Assembly: GCA_023428885.1 (NCBI GenBank)
Contig: JAEYWQ010000394.1
Span: 1-18,005 of the forward strand
Direction of reading: 5' to 3'
DNA: 18,005 nt
Source: Bacillota bacterium
GTDB lineage: Bacteria; Bacillota; Clostridia; Lachnospirales; Lachnospiraceae
Shown here: piece after piece, positions 7,258 to 15,212 of the stretch
Layout of the letters: every line of letters starts with the position of its first letter
Position numbering within the stretch: the first letter of the stretch is position 1
The notes under the pieces: model-generated
Told to the model about the DNA's origin: nothing
Database searches by the model: none
What the model saw: the letters and a program-made list of their open reading frames with translations, nothing else
Made by a program: the position numbers and the translations under genes

Positions 7258-7287
7258 ATTATAAATTGAATATCTGCTTAATATCAA
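7258..7287 (-). promoter_or_regulatory. SigA-type promoter of the hypothetical membrane protein gene
   Basis: Minus strand: -35 TTGATA (7287-7282), 18-base spacer, -10 TATAAT (7263-7258). The predicted start is near 7251, giving a leader of about 55 bases before ATG 7193. Confidence 0.7.
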
Positions 7288-7359
7288 TATCTTTGTCTAA
7301 ACAATCTATGTAAAGAAGTGTTGCCAATAATGATATCACTTTTTAATGGTATAACATGG

Positions 7360-7407
7360 AAAAATCCTGCATTTATCACTTGTTTCAGGTGTGACAAATG
7401 CAGGATT
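7360..7407 (-). terminator. Strong rho-independent terminator after yebC
   Basis: A perfect 12-bp stem joins 7363-7374 and 7396-7407 (AATCCTGCATTT with AAATGCAGGATT). It extends inward after one mismatch by TCAC/GTGA. On the minus strand it is followed by five T residues (7364-7360). It lies about 110 bases after the yebC stop codon. Confidence 0.9.
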
Positions 7408-7519
7408 AGAAGTACTCTTCAGTTTCTTTTTCATACTACCCAGTATAGTGTAACTGGTTTACTTTTTACTTTTATAGAATTACGAAAATCCGTTTTTAAG
7501 ACAATCCCAGCATCCAATC

Positions 7520-8248
7520 TTACTCATTCCAGTTATGATATACCTGCTGCACGTCATCATCTTCATTGAGTAAGTCAAGGGTTTTATTGATATTCTTAAT
7601 ATCCTGTTCGTCAGTTAAGTCAACCCAGGTTTGTGGAATCATAGTAACTTCTGCTTCCACCATAGCAATTCCAGCTTTCTCTAAGGTTTCACGAACCTCA
7701 CTAAAGTTATCTGGATCGGTTAGGATTTCAAAGCTGTCCTCTTCTTCATTGAAGTCTTCGGCACCTGCATCAAGAGCAAGCATCATAAGTTCATCAGCAC
7801 CCATATCACATTCTTCTTTGTCAATGATGATTTGGCCTTTCTGATCAAACATATAGGATACGCAACCCTGGGTACCAACGTTACCACTACCCTTGGTAAA
7901 TGCGTTACGAACGTTAGCTGCAGTTCTATTCTTGTTATCAGTTAAAGCTTCTACGATAATTGCGGTTCCGCTTGGGCCATAGCCTTCATAGGATACGAAT
8001 TCATAATTTACACTACCATCATCACCAGCAGCCTTTTTGATACTACGATCGATGGTATCATTAGGCATATTATTTGATTTTGCTTTGGCAATAATATCTT
8101 TTAATTTGCTGTTGTTGTTAGGATCCGCGCCGCCTTCTTTTACTGCAACAGCAATTTCACGACCAATACGAGTAAAAATTTTTCCCTTAACTGCATCATT
8201 TTTTTCTTTCTTGTGTTTAATATTCGCAAATTTTGAATGTCCTGACAT
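7520..8248 (-). CDS. yebC: YebC/PmpR family protein (DNA-binding regulator or translation factor family)
   Basis: This 242-residue protein belongs to the widespread YebC/PmpR (TACO1-related) family. Members have been described as transcriptional regulators and, more recently, as factors that help ribosomes through difficult proline stretches; which role applies here cannot be decided from sequence. The N-terminus MSGHSKFANIKHKKEKNDA is the family hallmark. It continues with GKIFTRIGREIAVAVKEGGADP, IAKAKSNNMPNDTIDRSIKKA (about 53-73) and YEGYGPSGTAIIVE. The C-terminus is acidic (NEDDDVQQVYHNWNE), and length is typical. The start ATG at 8248 has an AAGGGAAGGA ribosome site. It has its own promoter about 160 bases upstream and a strong terminator downstream, so it is probably monocistronic. 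Confidence 0.96.
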   Translation of the reverse strand: MSGHSKFANIKHKKEKNDAVKGKIFTRIGREIAVAVKEGGADPNNNSKLKDIIAKAKSNNMPNDTIDRSIKKAAGDDGSVNYEFVSYEGYGPSGTAIIVEALTDNKNRTAANVRNAFTKGSGNVGTQGCVSYMFDQKGQIIIDKEECDMGADELMMLALDAGAEDFNEEEDSFEILTDPDNFSEVRETLEKAGIAMVEAEVTMIPQTWVDLTDEQDIKNINKTLDLLNEDDDVQQVYHNWNE

Positions 8249-8324
8249 CGTTATATCCTTCCCTTTTCACTTCTATCGTTATTTCTAAAACCCAATTCTT
8301 TTATTACATCTTAAACGGTATGAC

Positions 8325-8354
8325 GAATCAATTGATTCCTATTACTAGGAATCA
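8325..8354. repeat. Palindrome and overlapping hairpin in the yebC leader
   Basis: GAATCAATTGATTC (8325-8338) is a perfect 14-bp palindrome. Its right half is the left arm of a 9-bp hairpin, TGATTCCTA (8333-8341) with TAGGAATCA (8346-8354) and loop TTAC. The two structures exclude each other in RNA. They lie about 50-85 bases into the predicted yebC transcript. There is no T run after the hairpin on the minus strand, so a simple terminator is unlikely. Confidence 0.55.
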
Positions 8355-8413
8355 GTGCGTTTTATATATTTCGTGATAAACTAATTTTTTCATCACCAAA
8401 ATAACCATCGAAT

Positions 8414-8442
8414 ATTTTACCACGGTTTTCTAGCTGTTTCAA
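8414..8442 (-). promoter_or_regulatory. Extended -10 promoter of yebC
   Basis: Minus strand: -35 TTGAAA (8442-8437), 17-base spacer, -10 TAAAAT (8419-8414) preceded by TGG, which gives an extended -10 motif. The predicted start is near 8407 and the leader about 160 bases. It lies between the argR stop and yebC, so yebC need not depend on the nadK-argR transcript. Confidence 0.7.
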
Positions 8443-8482
8443 TACTTTTTATTTCGTTCCTTGTATCTTTTCGTAGATATAA

Positions 8483-8941
8483 CTACTTTCCACCCTTAAT
8501 GATCTTCGATAATTTCTCCATTACTTTAACGGTGTCTGGTACCGTACGGACTGCACACATAATCGTATCATCACCTGCGATACAACCAACGATGCCGTCA
8601 AAATGTAAAGCATCTAAAGCTGCTGCAACTGCCATTGCCATACCAGAAACAGTTTTTACGACCATAATATTCTGCGCCATATCCATAGAAACAAAACCAT
8701 CTCTAAGGATACGCACATATTTTTCTGCCATTCCAGATTCTTGATTTGCCAATACAATATACTTTTGTTTTCCTTGTTCCATAGCAACTTTCGTTAGCTT
8801 TAATTCTCGAATATCTCTGGAAATGGTTGCTTGTGTTACAGTATAACCTGCTTTTTCAAGCTTATCTGCAAGTTCTTCCTGGGTTTCAATATCATACTTT
8901 GTAATTAATTCTACGATTTTACTTTGTCTACCAATCTTCAT
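8483..8941 (-). CDS. argR: Arginine repressor ArgR/AhrC
   Basis: This is a hexameric, arginine-responsive transcription factor that represses arginine biosynthesis and may activate catabolism. I start at ATG 8941 (152 residues, MKIGRQSKIVELI) because AGAGG lies 5 bases upstream and the length fits the family (about 150). An ATG at 8959 would add six residues without a good ribosome site. The N-terminal winged helix has TQATISRDIRELKL (36-49), the DNA-recognition motif. The C-terminal oligomerisation and arginine-binding domain has GIVGCIAGDDTIMC (116-129) with the conserved Asp pair at 124-125. It lies 63 bases after nadK and is probably co-transcribed with it. In many Firmicutes recN follows argR; it does not here. 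Confidence 0.96.
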   Translation of the reverse strand: MKIGRQSKIVELITKYDIETQEELADKLEKAGYTVTQATISRDIRELKLTKVAMEQGKQKYIVLANQESGMAEKYVRILRDGFVSMDMAQNIMVVKTVSGMAMAVAAALDALHFDGIVGCIAGDDTIMCAVRTVPDTVKVMEKLSKIIKGGK

Positions 8942-9004
8942 CCTATCCTCTTTCTGCATATTCTACTTCTTCGTAAGTGGAATACAGCGTTTATATTGCG
9001 TCTT

Positions 9005-9874
9005 TTAATGATACTTCTCTTCGCCAAATTTAGACCGTAGTAAGTTAAAAAAGCAATACTCATCAAACCGTAATAGCTTAACTTTAAACTCTGACTTTCG
9101 TATAATTGCCCGGTCATTAGCACTTAAATTAACTGCTCTTTCTCCATCCATGGTAGCAATTGCTTCTTCCTTTTGCGTCTTTTTACTTTCACGAATTACA
9201 ACTTCCACCGTATCACGGTCAGAAACCACAATACTTCTTGTATTCAGCGTATGTGGGCAAATTGGAGTGATAACCATCATCTCGGCCATCGGTGTAATAA
9301 TTGGGCCTCCTGCAGACAAATTGTAACCTGTAGATCCTGTAGGTGTAGATATAATAACACCATCACCACGATAATCATGAACCCACGCCCCATTCACATA
9401 AATCCCAACACAAATAATACGAGAGAAACCGCTTCGTGCTATTACTATATCATTCAAGGCTTTATACTCATCTTTGGTAGAAATATGATGATACTCGGAT
9501 TGAAACTTAGCTCCTATCATCATTCGTTCCTCGATACGATATTTTCCTTGAATTACATTTGTTAGCGCATTTTTTACATTTTGTATCTCTATCTCAGCAA
9601 GAAATCCCAAAGTTCCAAGATTGATCCCTAAGATAGGAATACTAGAATATATTAAATCATGTGAAGCCTGCAAGATCGTCCCATCTCCACCTAGCACAAT
9701 CACACATTCTGTATCCAAAGGAATCGAATTTATGTCAGTATAATGCATCTCATCATTGGCCTCTTTGGCAATCACAACCTGACATTCATTCTCCGTTAAA
9801 AAACCTATAATCTGATTCGTTAAGAATAAATCTTCATCTTTATCGCGATTAGCGATAATACAGAACTTTTTCAT
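9005..9874 (-). CDS. nadK: NAD(+) kinase
   Basis: This is a cytoplasmic enzyme that phosphorylates NAD to NADP with ATP or polyphosphate. The 289-residue product shows the NAD kinase hallmarks: GGDGT (62-66) after VIVL, NLGTLGFLAE (85-94), and the long conserved stretch DGVIISTPTGSTGYNLSAGG (171-190). The start ATG at 9874 has GGAGGAAAC immediately upstream. A promoter at 9916-9944 and a hairpin after tlyA suggest that nadK-argR forms its own unit, although read-through from tlyA is possible. A gene for NAD kinase between tlyA and argR is common in clostridia but absent from the Bacillus arrangement. Confidence 0.97.
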   Translation of the reverse strand: MKKFCIIANRDKDEDLFLTNQIIGFLTENECQVVIAKEANDEMHYTDINSIPLDTECVIVLGGDGTILQASHDLIYSSIPILGINLGTLGFLAEIEIQNVKNALTNVIQGKYRIEERMMIGAKFQSEYHHISTKDEYKALNDIVIARSGFSRIICVGIYVNGAWVHDYRGDGVIISTPTGSTGYNLSAGGPIITPMAEMMVITPICPHTLNTRSIVVSDRDTVEVVIRESKKTQKEEAIATMDGERAVNLSANDRAIIRKSEFKVKLLRFDEYCFFNLLRSKFGEEKYH

Positions 9875-9915
9875 GTTTCCTCCATGAGTGCATTTTGTTA
9901 CTCATATGCTGAATA

Positions 9916-9944
9916 ATTATAACATGTAAATATATAGAAAGCAA
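9916..9944 (-). promoter_or_regulatory. Promoter of nadK-argR
   Basis: Minus strand: -35 TTGCTT (9944-9939), 17-base spacer, -10 TATAAT (9921-9916). The predicted start is near 9909, giving a leader of about 35 bases with GGAGGA before ATG 9874. Confidence 0.65.
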
Positions 9945-10007
9945 GAGGAGGGCTATCTTTCAGCTATATTAGCCATATTTTTAGGTTATGTATAGTAGCT
10001 TTAATTA

Positions 10008-10045
10008 AATCGTAAATGAGTGACTTTCAACACTCACTTACGATT
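10008..10045 (-). terminator. Hairpin after tlyA, probable terminator
   Basis: Arms 10008-10022 and 10031-10045 pair at 14 of 15 positions (one A/C mismatch) with an 8-base loop. On the minus strand the hairpin lies about 20 bases after the tlyA stop. The following sequence is only weakly T-rich (TTTAATT), so termination may be partial. Confidence 0.6.
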
Positions 10046-10062
10046 ACTTTATTTCGTTAAGC

Positions 10063-10872
10063 TTAAGTTTCATCCAATTGATTATGAGCTTTTGACACTA
10101 CTTCAGGGACAAGGTCTAAGAAGTCCTGTATATCTTTAGTTCCTGACTTTTTCATGTGAAGCAGATATTCAATATTTCCTTCCGGTCCCTTTATCGGGGA
10201 GAAATCCAAATGTAATAAGGTAAATCCAAGACTTGACGCATAGGACATTACCATTTCAATCACCTCTTGATGCACCACCCTATCGCGAACCACACCTTTT
10301 TTACCTACTTTTTCACGCCCTGCCTCAAATTGGGGTTTAATTAAGCAAACAATCTCAGCTTCCTCCTTCATCAATGCGTACACCGGACTTAATACTTTGG
10401 TTAATGAGATAAATGCAACATCAATGGAAACGAAGTCCACTTGTTCTTTGATATCATCGATGGTCACATTACGAATATTGGTTTGCTCCATAGAAATTAC
10501 TCTTTCGTCTTGGCGTAACTTCCAGGCAAGCTGGTTGGTTCCCACATCGATTGCAAACACCTTCTGGGCACCATTTTGTAACATACAATCCGTAAATCCA
10601 CCGGTAGAAGATCCAACATCCATACAAACCTTGTCAGTTAGGACTACTCCGTGCTCTTTGATGGCCTTTTCCAACTTATATCCGCCGCGGCTGACATACT
10701 TCATCTGATGACCACGTACTTCAATCTGTACATCATCCTTAAACATACTCCCAGCCTTATCTTCCTTCTGACCATTCACATATACAGCACCAGCCATGAT
10801 GACTGCTTTGGCTTTTTCTCTGGACTCTGCTAGATTTCTCTGTACGATTAATACATCTAAACGTTCTTTCAT
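10063..10872 (-). CDS. tlyA: TlyA family rRNA methyltransferase/hemolysin-like protein (YqxC)
   Basis: This is an S4-domain protein fused to an FtsJ/RrmJ-type methyltransferase. Characterised TlyA proteins 2'-O-methylate rRNA; the 'hemolysin' name is historical. The 269 residues show an S4 RNA-binding domain (about 3-60, MKERLDVLIVQRNLAESREK at the start), a linker, and a Rossmann methyltransferase domain with the SAM-binding motif DVGSSTGGFTD (85-95). Likely catalytic residues Lys66, Asp151 (VSIDVAF), Lys179 (LIKPQFE) and Glu235 (NIEYLL) match the K-D-K-E pattern of FtsJ enzymes. The start ATG at 10872 directly follows the dxs stop (TAAATG), and its ribosome site GGAGGAA lies inside the end of dxs, so translation is probably coupled. 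The exact RNA target is not known. Confidence 0.94.
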   Translation of the reverse strand: MKERLDVLIVQRNLAESREKAKAVIMAGAVYVNGQKEDKAGSMFKDDVQIEVRGHQMKYVSRGGYKLEKAIKEHGVVLTDKVCMDVGSSTGGFTDCMLQNGAQKVFAIDVGTNQLAWKLRQDERVISMEQTNIRNVTIDDIKEQVDFVSIDVAFISLTKVLSPVYALMKEEAEIVCLIKPQFEAGREKVGKKGVVRDRVVHQEVIEMVMSYASSLGFTLLHLDFSPIKGPEGNIEYLLHMKKSGTKDIQDFLDLVPEVVSKAHNQLDET

Positions 10873-12753
10873 TTATTTCCTCCAAGTACCCTTCATGATT
10901 GCCTCCACTATGCTTTCCGGAGAAAGACCCAAGTTTTCTAATAACACCTTGCGTTCTCCATGTTCAATGAAATTGTTAGGCAAGGAGATATTCATCTGCT
11001 TTTTATCACCATATCCATTCTCCATTAAGAATACCGATACGCTTTCACCAAAGCCTCCACGTTTCACATTTTCTTCTAAGGTTACAATTAATTTATGTTT
11101 TTTTGCAACTTCATGAAGCATTTCTTCATCCATTGGTGCAATAAATCTTATGTTGACTAAAGAAGCCTTGTATCCAGCTTCTAATAACATCTCACGCACA
11201 TTCACCGCTGTCTCTACCATACTGCCCACCGCTAACAAAGCGATTTCTTCTCCCTCTTCCAAGAGGACACTTTTACCATAGTTAATCTTTGGTGTTTGCT
11301 CTGCATATCCTCGATAAACCATACTTCTAGGATAGCGAATGGCGATTGGCCCATCAAAATCAATGGCATAACGTAACATCATTACAAATTCTGCTTCATT
11401 CATCGGCGCTATCACTGTCATTCCTGGCATATGAGTTAAGTAGGATAAATCAAACATTCCTTGATGGGTTTCGCCATCTTGTCCAACAATTCCTGCACGA
11501 TCAATGGCAAATACCACCGGTAGTTTGCCTACACATACATCATGTAGAATCTGATCATATGCGCGCTGCAAGAAGGTGGAATAGATTGCGACTACGGGTT
11601 TTAAGCCAGAGGCGGCTAATCCTGCAGCAAAGGTCACCGCATGTTCTTCTGCAATTCCAACATCAAAGAAACGATCTTTAAACTCTTTGGCAAAGGCTGT
11701 TAAGCCTGTGCCATCTGGCATGGCAGCTGAGATTGTTACAATATCCTCATATTCCCTTCCAAACTCTAGCATGGTACGTGAGAAACATTCTGTATAGGAT
11801 ACCGAATTGCTGTTTTTTAACTTCTTTCCTGTCTTTATATCAAAAGGTTCTACTGCATGAAAATGGCAAGGTTCTTTCTCTGCCTTTTCATAACCTTTTC
11901 CTTTCTGCGTAATTGCATGAATGATAACCGCACCATTCACACGACTCGCTGAATTCAATGCAGTTAACATCATATTGATATTATGACCGTCAATCGGTCC
12001 AATATAGGTAATTCCCATATCTTCAAATAACATTCCTGGTATCATGAAGTGCTTAATTGAATCCTTGGATTGTTTCAAGGTTGCAATAATGGTGTCACCC
12101 ACTTTAGGAATCTTACGTAAGGCAGTCTCTAAGCCACCCTTGAAATTTGTATACCTTACATTGGTACGTACTTTACCAAGATAGTTTGACATGCCACCTA
12201 CATTTTCTGCAATCGACATATTATTATCATTGAGGATAATAATCATGTTACTCTTTATTCGCCCTAAATTATTCAAGGCTTCGAAAGCCATACCGCCAGT
12301 TAAGGCTCCATCTCCTATGACTGCTACAACTTTATTATCTTCCCTCTTTATATCACGCGCTTTTGCAAATCCACTTGCCACCGATAATGAGGTAGAGCTA
12401 TGACCTGTATCAAAGGAATCGCAGTCACTTTCCTTACATTTAGGAAATCCGCTCATTCCCTCAAATTGACGTAAGGTGCTAAAATCACCTTTGCGTCCTG
12501 TCAAAATCTTGTGAACATAGGCCTGATGACCGACATCCCAGATTAGTTTATCTTCTGGAAAGTCTAAAAATAGATGTAAAGCCATCGTTAGTTCTACTAC
12601 ACCAAGATTGGATGCTAGGTGTCCACCGGTCTTACTAATATTTGAAATCAGGAATTTTCTTATTTCCATCGCTAAGCGTGAATAATCTTTTTTATTTATT
12701 TGCTTAATGTCATTGGGTTGATTGATATCATCTAGTACCTTTGGCACCAACAT
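10873..12753 (-). CDS. dxs: 1-deoxy-D-xylulose-5-phosphate synthase
   Basis: This thiamine-diphosphate enzyme condenses pyruvate and glyceraldehyde 3-phosphate to DXP. That is the first step of the MEP isoprenoid route, and DXP also feeds thiamine and pyridoxal synthesis. I start at ATG 12753 (626 residues), 6 bases after AGGAAG; a GTG directly before it (12756) is also possible. Visible family motifs are GGHLASNLGVVELT (about 43-56), WDVGHQAYVHK (72-82), the ThDP-binding GDGALTGG...NDNNMS (about 147-179), the pyrimidine-domain FDVGIAEEHAVTFAAGLA, DRAGIVGQDGETHQG, and a C-terminal transketolase domain. Length matches the family (about 620-640). It lies 10 bases after ispA, so precursor supply and prenyl-chain assembly are expressed together. 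Confidence 0.98.
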   Translation of the reverse strand: MLVPKVLDDINQPNDIKQINKKDYSRLAMEIRKFLISNISKTGGHLASNLGVVELTMALHLFLDFPEDKLIWDVGHQAYVHKILTGRKGDFSTLRQFEGMSGFPKCKESDCDSFDTGHSSTSLSVASGFAKARDIKREDNKVVAVIGDGALTGGMAFEALNNLGRIKSNMIIILNDNNMSIAENVGGMSNYLGKVRTNVRYTNFKGGLETALRKIPKVGDTIIATLKQSKDSIKHFMIPGMLFEDMGITYIGPIDGHNINMMLTALNSASRVNGAVIIHAITQKGKGYEKAEKEPCHFHAVEPFDIKTGKKLKNSNSVSYTECFSRTMLEFGREYEDIVTISAAMPDGTGLTAFAKEFKDRFFDVGIAEEHAVTFAAGLAASGLKPVVAIYSTFLQRAYDQILHDVCVGKLPVVFAIDRAGIVGQDGETHQGMFDLSYLTHMPGMTVIAPMNEAEFVMMLRYAIDFDGPIAIRYPRSMVYRGYAEQTPKINYGKSVLLEEGEEIALLAVGSMVETAVNVREMLLEAGYKASLVNIRFIAPMDEEMLHEVAKKHKLIVTLEENVKRGGFGESVSVFLMENGYGDKKQMNISLPNNFIEHGERKVLLENLGLSPESIVEAIMKGTWRK

Positions 12754-12763
12754 CACCTACTTC

Positions 12764-13696
12764 CTATTTTTCTCGAGTAATTAAAAACTCAATTAATTCA
12801 GCCATAAAATCGTTTTCTACTCGTAAGCTCGCTAACAAAGTGAGTGCTTCCTGTGACAGCTTACTCACCATCAATTTACTCTCTTCAATTCCATATAAGG
12901 TAACATAAGTTGTCTTATGATTTTTTTCATCACTATGAATTGGTTTTCCTAACACTTCCTGTGTGCTAGTAACATCAAGGATATCATCTTGAATCTGAAA
13001 TGCCAAGCCTACATTGTAAGCTATCTTTTCTATCGTTTTTAATTTTTCTTCCTCAACACCCGATAGTATGGCTCCGATTAAAAATGATGAGCGAAGTAAG
13101 GCACCAGTCTTTAAATCATAGATAAAATCCAATTGATCTTTTGATAAAGGATTGTTGACATTCATAACATCTACTACCTGACCACCAATCATTCCATAGA
13201 TTCCCGCATTCTTTGCTAATAGTTGAAGCGCTCGTAATAAGCGTTGATAATACATCATCCAATCAGTCTGTGGTAACTTTTCTTCAACCACTTGAAATGA
13301 GCTTAATGCTGTTTCATAAGCAAGATTTAATAAAGCATCCCCCGCCAGTATTCCCATCGCTTCACCATAGGCTGCATGGGTGGTCAATTTCCCGCGACGG
13401 TATTGATCATTATCCATAGCCGGCAAATCATCATGTACAAGAGAATAGGTGTGAATCATCTCCATTGCAATCAAGAAAGGTTCAACAATTGCTTCCTCCT
13501 TCTTATGGTTAGCATTTAGAAACATTCGATAGGTTTCTAAGATAATCATAGGACGGATACGTTTACCGCCTGCTAATAAACTATAATTCACAGCTTCCAA
13601 GATGACTTTTTGCTGTCCCGCTTCTTTTGGCAAATAACGCTGAATAATATCATCGATTTCTTTGGTCTTTTCCTCCACCTTATTAGCTATGTTCAT
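12764..13696 (-). CDS. ispA: Polyprenyl (probably farnesyl) diphosphate synthase
   Basis: This trans-isoprenyl diphosphate synthase joins isopentenyl and allylic diphosphates, making FPP for undecaprenyl phosphate and other lipids. The 310 residues contain GGKRIRP (43-49), the first Asp-rich motif DDLPAMD (89-95), RGKLTTHAAYGE, GGQVVDV (171-177) and the second Asp-rich motif DDILD (237-241). The two-residue insertion inside the first motif (DDxxxxD) and an aromatic Tyr84 five residues before it are both typical of bacterial enzymes that stop at C15. FPP is therefore the likely product, with GPP or GGPP possible. The start ATG at 13696 has GGAGG upstream. The gene follows xseB after a 99-base gap in which I see nothing distinctive. 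Confidence 0.95.
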   Translation of the reverse strand: MNIANKVEEKTKEIDDIIQRYLPKEAGQQKVILEAVNYSLLAGGKRIRPMIILETYRMFLNANHKKEEAIVEPFLIAMEMIHTYSLVHDDLPAMDNDQYRRGKLTTHAAYGEAMGILAGDALLNLAYETALSSFQVVEEKLPQTDWMMYYQRLLRALQLLAKNAGIYGMIGGQVVDVMNVNNPLSKDQLDFIYDLKTGALLRSSFLIGAILSGVEEEKLKTIEKIAYNVGLAFQIQDDILDVTSTQEVLGKPIHSDEKNHKTTYVTLYGIEESKLMVSKLSQEALTLLASLRVENDFMAELIEFLITREK

Positions 13697-13795
13697 CCTA
13701 ATCCTCCACTTGATGCTTTTTACTTATTTATCAGCTTATGACTTATACCTGTCTGCTACTTCTTTAATTTCTTATACTTTATGCATTCGATGATA

Positions 13796-13996
13796 TTACA
13801 GCGTACCTTCTTCTTCTAATATCATTAATTTCTTCTCAACCTTATCAATAGAGTCATTGCACTCCTTTAAAAGCTTCATTCCTTCCTGGTATAAACGAAA
13901 AGAGTCCTCCAAGGTGACATCTTCTTTTTCTAACTCCTCCATAATAAGATTCAGCGCTTCAAACGACTGTTCTACTGTTTTTGCTTGTTTAGCCAT
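13796..13996 (-). CDS. xseB: Exodeoxyribonuclease VII small subunit
   Basis: This is the small subunit of exonuclease VII, which degrades single-stranded DNA to acid-soluble oligonucleotides together with XseA. The 66-residue product is almost wholly helical and charged, with the family pattern FEALNLIMEELEKEDVTLED (12-31) followed by SFRLYQEGMKLLKECNDSID. Length is typical (about 60-80). Its ATG at 13996 lies inside the end of xseA, overlapping by 8 bases, and AAAGGGA provides the ribosome site. This supports balanced, coupled translation of the many small subunits per XseA. Confidence 0.95.
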   Translation of the reverse strand: MAKQAKTVEQSFEALNLIMEELEKEDVTLEDSFRLYQEGMKLLKECNDSIDKVEKKLMILEEEGTL

Positions 13997-15209
13997 CGAT
14001 TTTATCCCTTTCTATCTTCGTCACGGCGAAAGTCTTTGCTTGAATGATACCATCGGTTACTGATATGACCACTTCATCGCCAAGGTTTACCTTCGAAATA
14101 CTGTTCACCACTTGACCATCTACCGAAGAAACATAAGAAAATCCACTCTTTAACTTATCCAATGGTGATAAGCCTTTCATACGTTCAACCTTAATTGCAA
14201 GAAGATGTTTCTTCTTATCCAAGATTCCTCGCATCCGTTGCTTTAACTTCTCTTCCATATCGATTACGGTTTGACGTCTCTGACGGAGCAGATACATCGG
14301 GCTTTGATAGTTTAGTTTCACTTCTTCTTGTTTTACTCTAGTTCGTAACAGGGTGATTTTTCTCAATACTGCATTTACCATGGAAGAATGATAATCCACA
14401 AGAGCACTTTCTAACAGTGATATATCATTGACTGCTAATTCTGCTGCCGCAGAAGGTGTAGGTGCTCGCAGGTCGGATACGTAATCAGCGATTGTAGTAT
14501 CTGTTTCATGTCCAACTGCAGAAATGATAGGAATACTACAATCATAAATTGCCCTTGCCACAATTTCTTCATTAAATGCCCACAAGTCTTCGATGGAACC
14601 TCCGCCACGTCCCACAATTATGGTATCAACTCTTAGTGCCTCTAAGGCTTTGATTCCCTTTACAACCGTCTGCGCAGCTCCTTCCCCTTGCACCTTGGCT
14701 GGGTAAAGAATTAATTGCACATAGGGATTACGTCTGCTACTAATATTGATCATATCCTGAAGGGCTGCACCTGTTCTTGCAGTTACAATCCCTATTTTAT
14801 TCGGATAAGCTTTGATTGGCTTTTTATGTGCTGGATCAAAGAGTCCTTCCGAAAGCAGTCTTTTTTTCAGTGCTTCAAAGCGTTCATAGAGAAGACCTAA
14901 ACCATCTAAACGTACTTCTTTTACGTACAACTGGTACTTACCATCCCTCTCATATACACTGATACCGCCAAAGACTATGACACTTTGTCCTTCCTCTAAT
15001 TGAAAAGTAAGACCAGTACGATTTCCTGCAAACATTATGCAAGCCATCTGACCCGTCTCATCTTTCAGCGTAAAGTAAATATGCCCTGATGAATGGTATT
15101 TACAATTGGATACTTCACCCTTCATATAAATACGGTTCAGAACATAATCCTTCACGAACATATTCTTTATATAATTGTTCACCTGTGTAACAGAATACAC
15201 TTGTTCCAT
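13989..15209 (-). CDS. xseA: Exodeoxyribonuclease VII large subunit
   Basis: This is the catalytic subunit of exonuclease VII, acting on single-stranded DNA in repair and recombination. Of 406 residues, the first ~100 form an OB-fold (SVTQVNNYIKNMF; GEVSNCKYHSSGHIYFTLKD). The nuclease domain follows with KIGIVTARTGAALQDM (138-153), the glycine-rich GRGGGSIEDLWAFNEE (200-215), and SAVGHETDTTIADYVSDLRA (230-249) with the conserved GHETD. The C-terminal half is a long helical region. The product is somewhat shorter than the Bacillus and E. coli proteins (about 450), mainly in the C-terminal helical region. The ribosome site is weak (AAAGGTAT, distant), but the gene starts 3 bases after the nusB stop, so it may rely on translational coupling. 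folD, often between nusB and xseA, is absent. Confidence 0.97.
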   Translation of the reverse strand: MEQVYSVTQVNNYIKNMFVKDYVLNRIYMKGEVSNCKYHSSGHIYFTLKDETGQMACIMFAGNRTGLTFQLEEGQSVIVFGGISVYERDGKYQLYVKEVRLDGLGLLYERFEALKKRLLSEGLFDPAHKKPIKAYPNKIGIVTARTGAALQDMINISSRRNPYVQLILYPAKVQGEGAAQTVVKGIKALEALRVDTIIVGRGGGSIEDLWAFNEEIVARAIYDCSIPIISAVGHETDTTIADYVSDLRAPTPSAAAELAVNDISLLESALVDYHSSMVNAVLRKITLLRTRVKQEEVKLNYQSPMYLLRQRRQTVIDMEEKLKQRMRGILDKKKHLLAIKVERMKGLSPLDKLKSGFSYVSSVDGQVVNSISKVNLGDEVVISVTDGIIQAKTFAVTKIERDKIDG

Positions 15210-15212
15210 ATC

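Larger units (their letters stand above)
7194..7519. other. 326-base intergenic region between hypothetical gene and yebC
   Basis: It contains the promoter at 7258-7287 and the yebC terminator at 7360-7407. The bases from 7408 to 7519, between the yebC stop and its terminator, form an A/T-rich 3' untranslated stretch in which I see no gene or clear structure. Confidence 0.7.

Noticed and set aside
8325..8338. ARG box (ArgR operator) at the palindrome below argR
   Set aside because: The GAAT and ATTC half-sites are 6 bases apart, not 4 as in the usual TGAAT-N4-ATTCA box, and the flanking bases do not fit. Another role for the palindrome stays open.
8938..9123. Minus-strand frame of 61 codons between nadK and argR
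   Set aside because: It is a shifted frame over the nadK C-terminus and the argR leader, with no proper ribosome site. The gap is only 63 bases.
9173..9565. Plus-strand open frame of 130 codons opposite nadK
   Set aside because: It lies wholly antisense to the conserved NAD kinase motifs, has an implausible Asn/Thr/His-rich composition and no promoter or ribosome site.
11346..11681. Plus-strand open frame of 111 codons opposite dxs
   Set aside because: Antisense to conserved dxs motifs and rich in His/Arg/Gln/Leu, as expected from a shadow frame.
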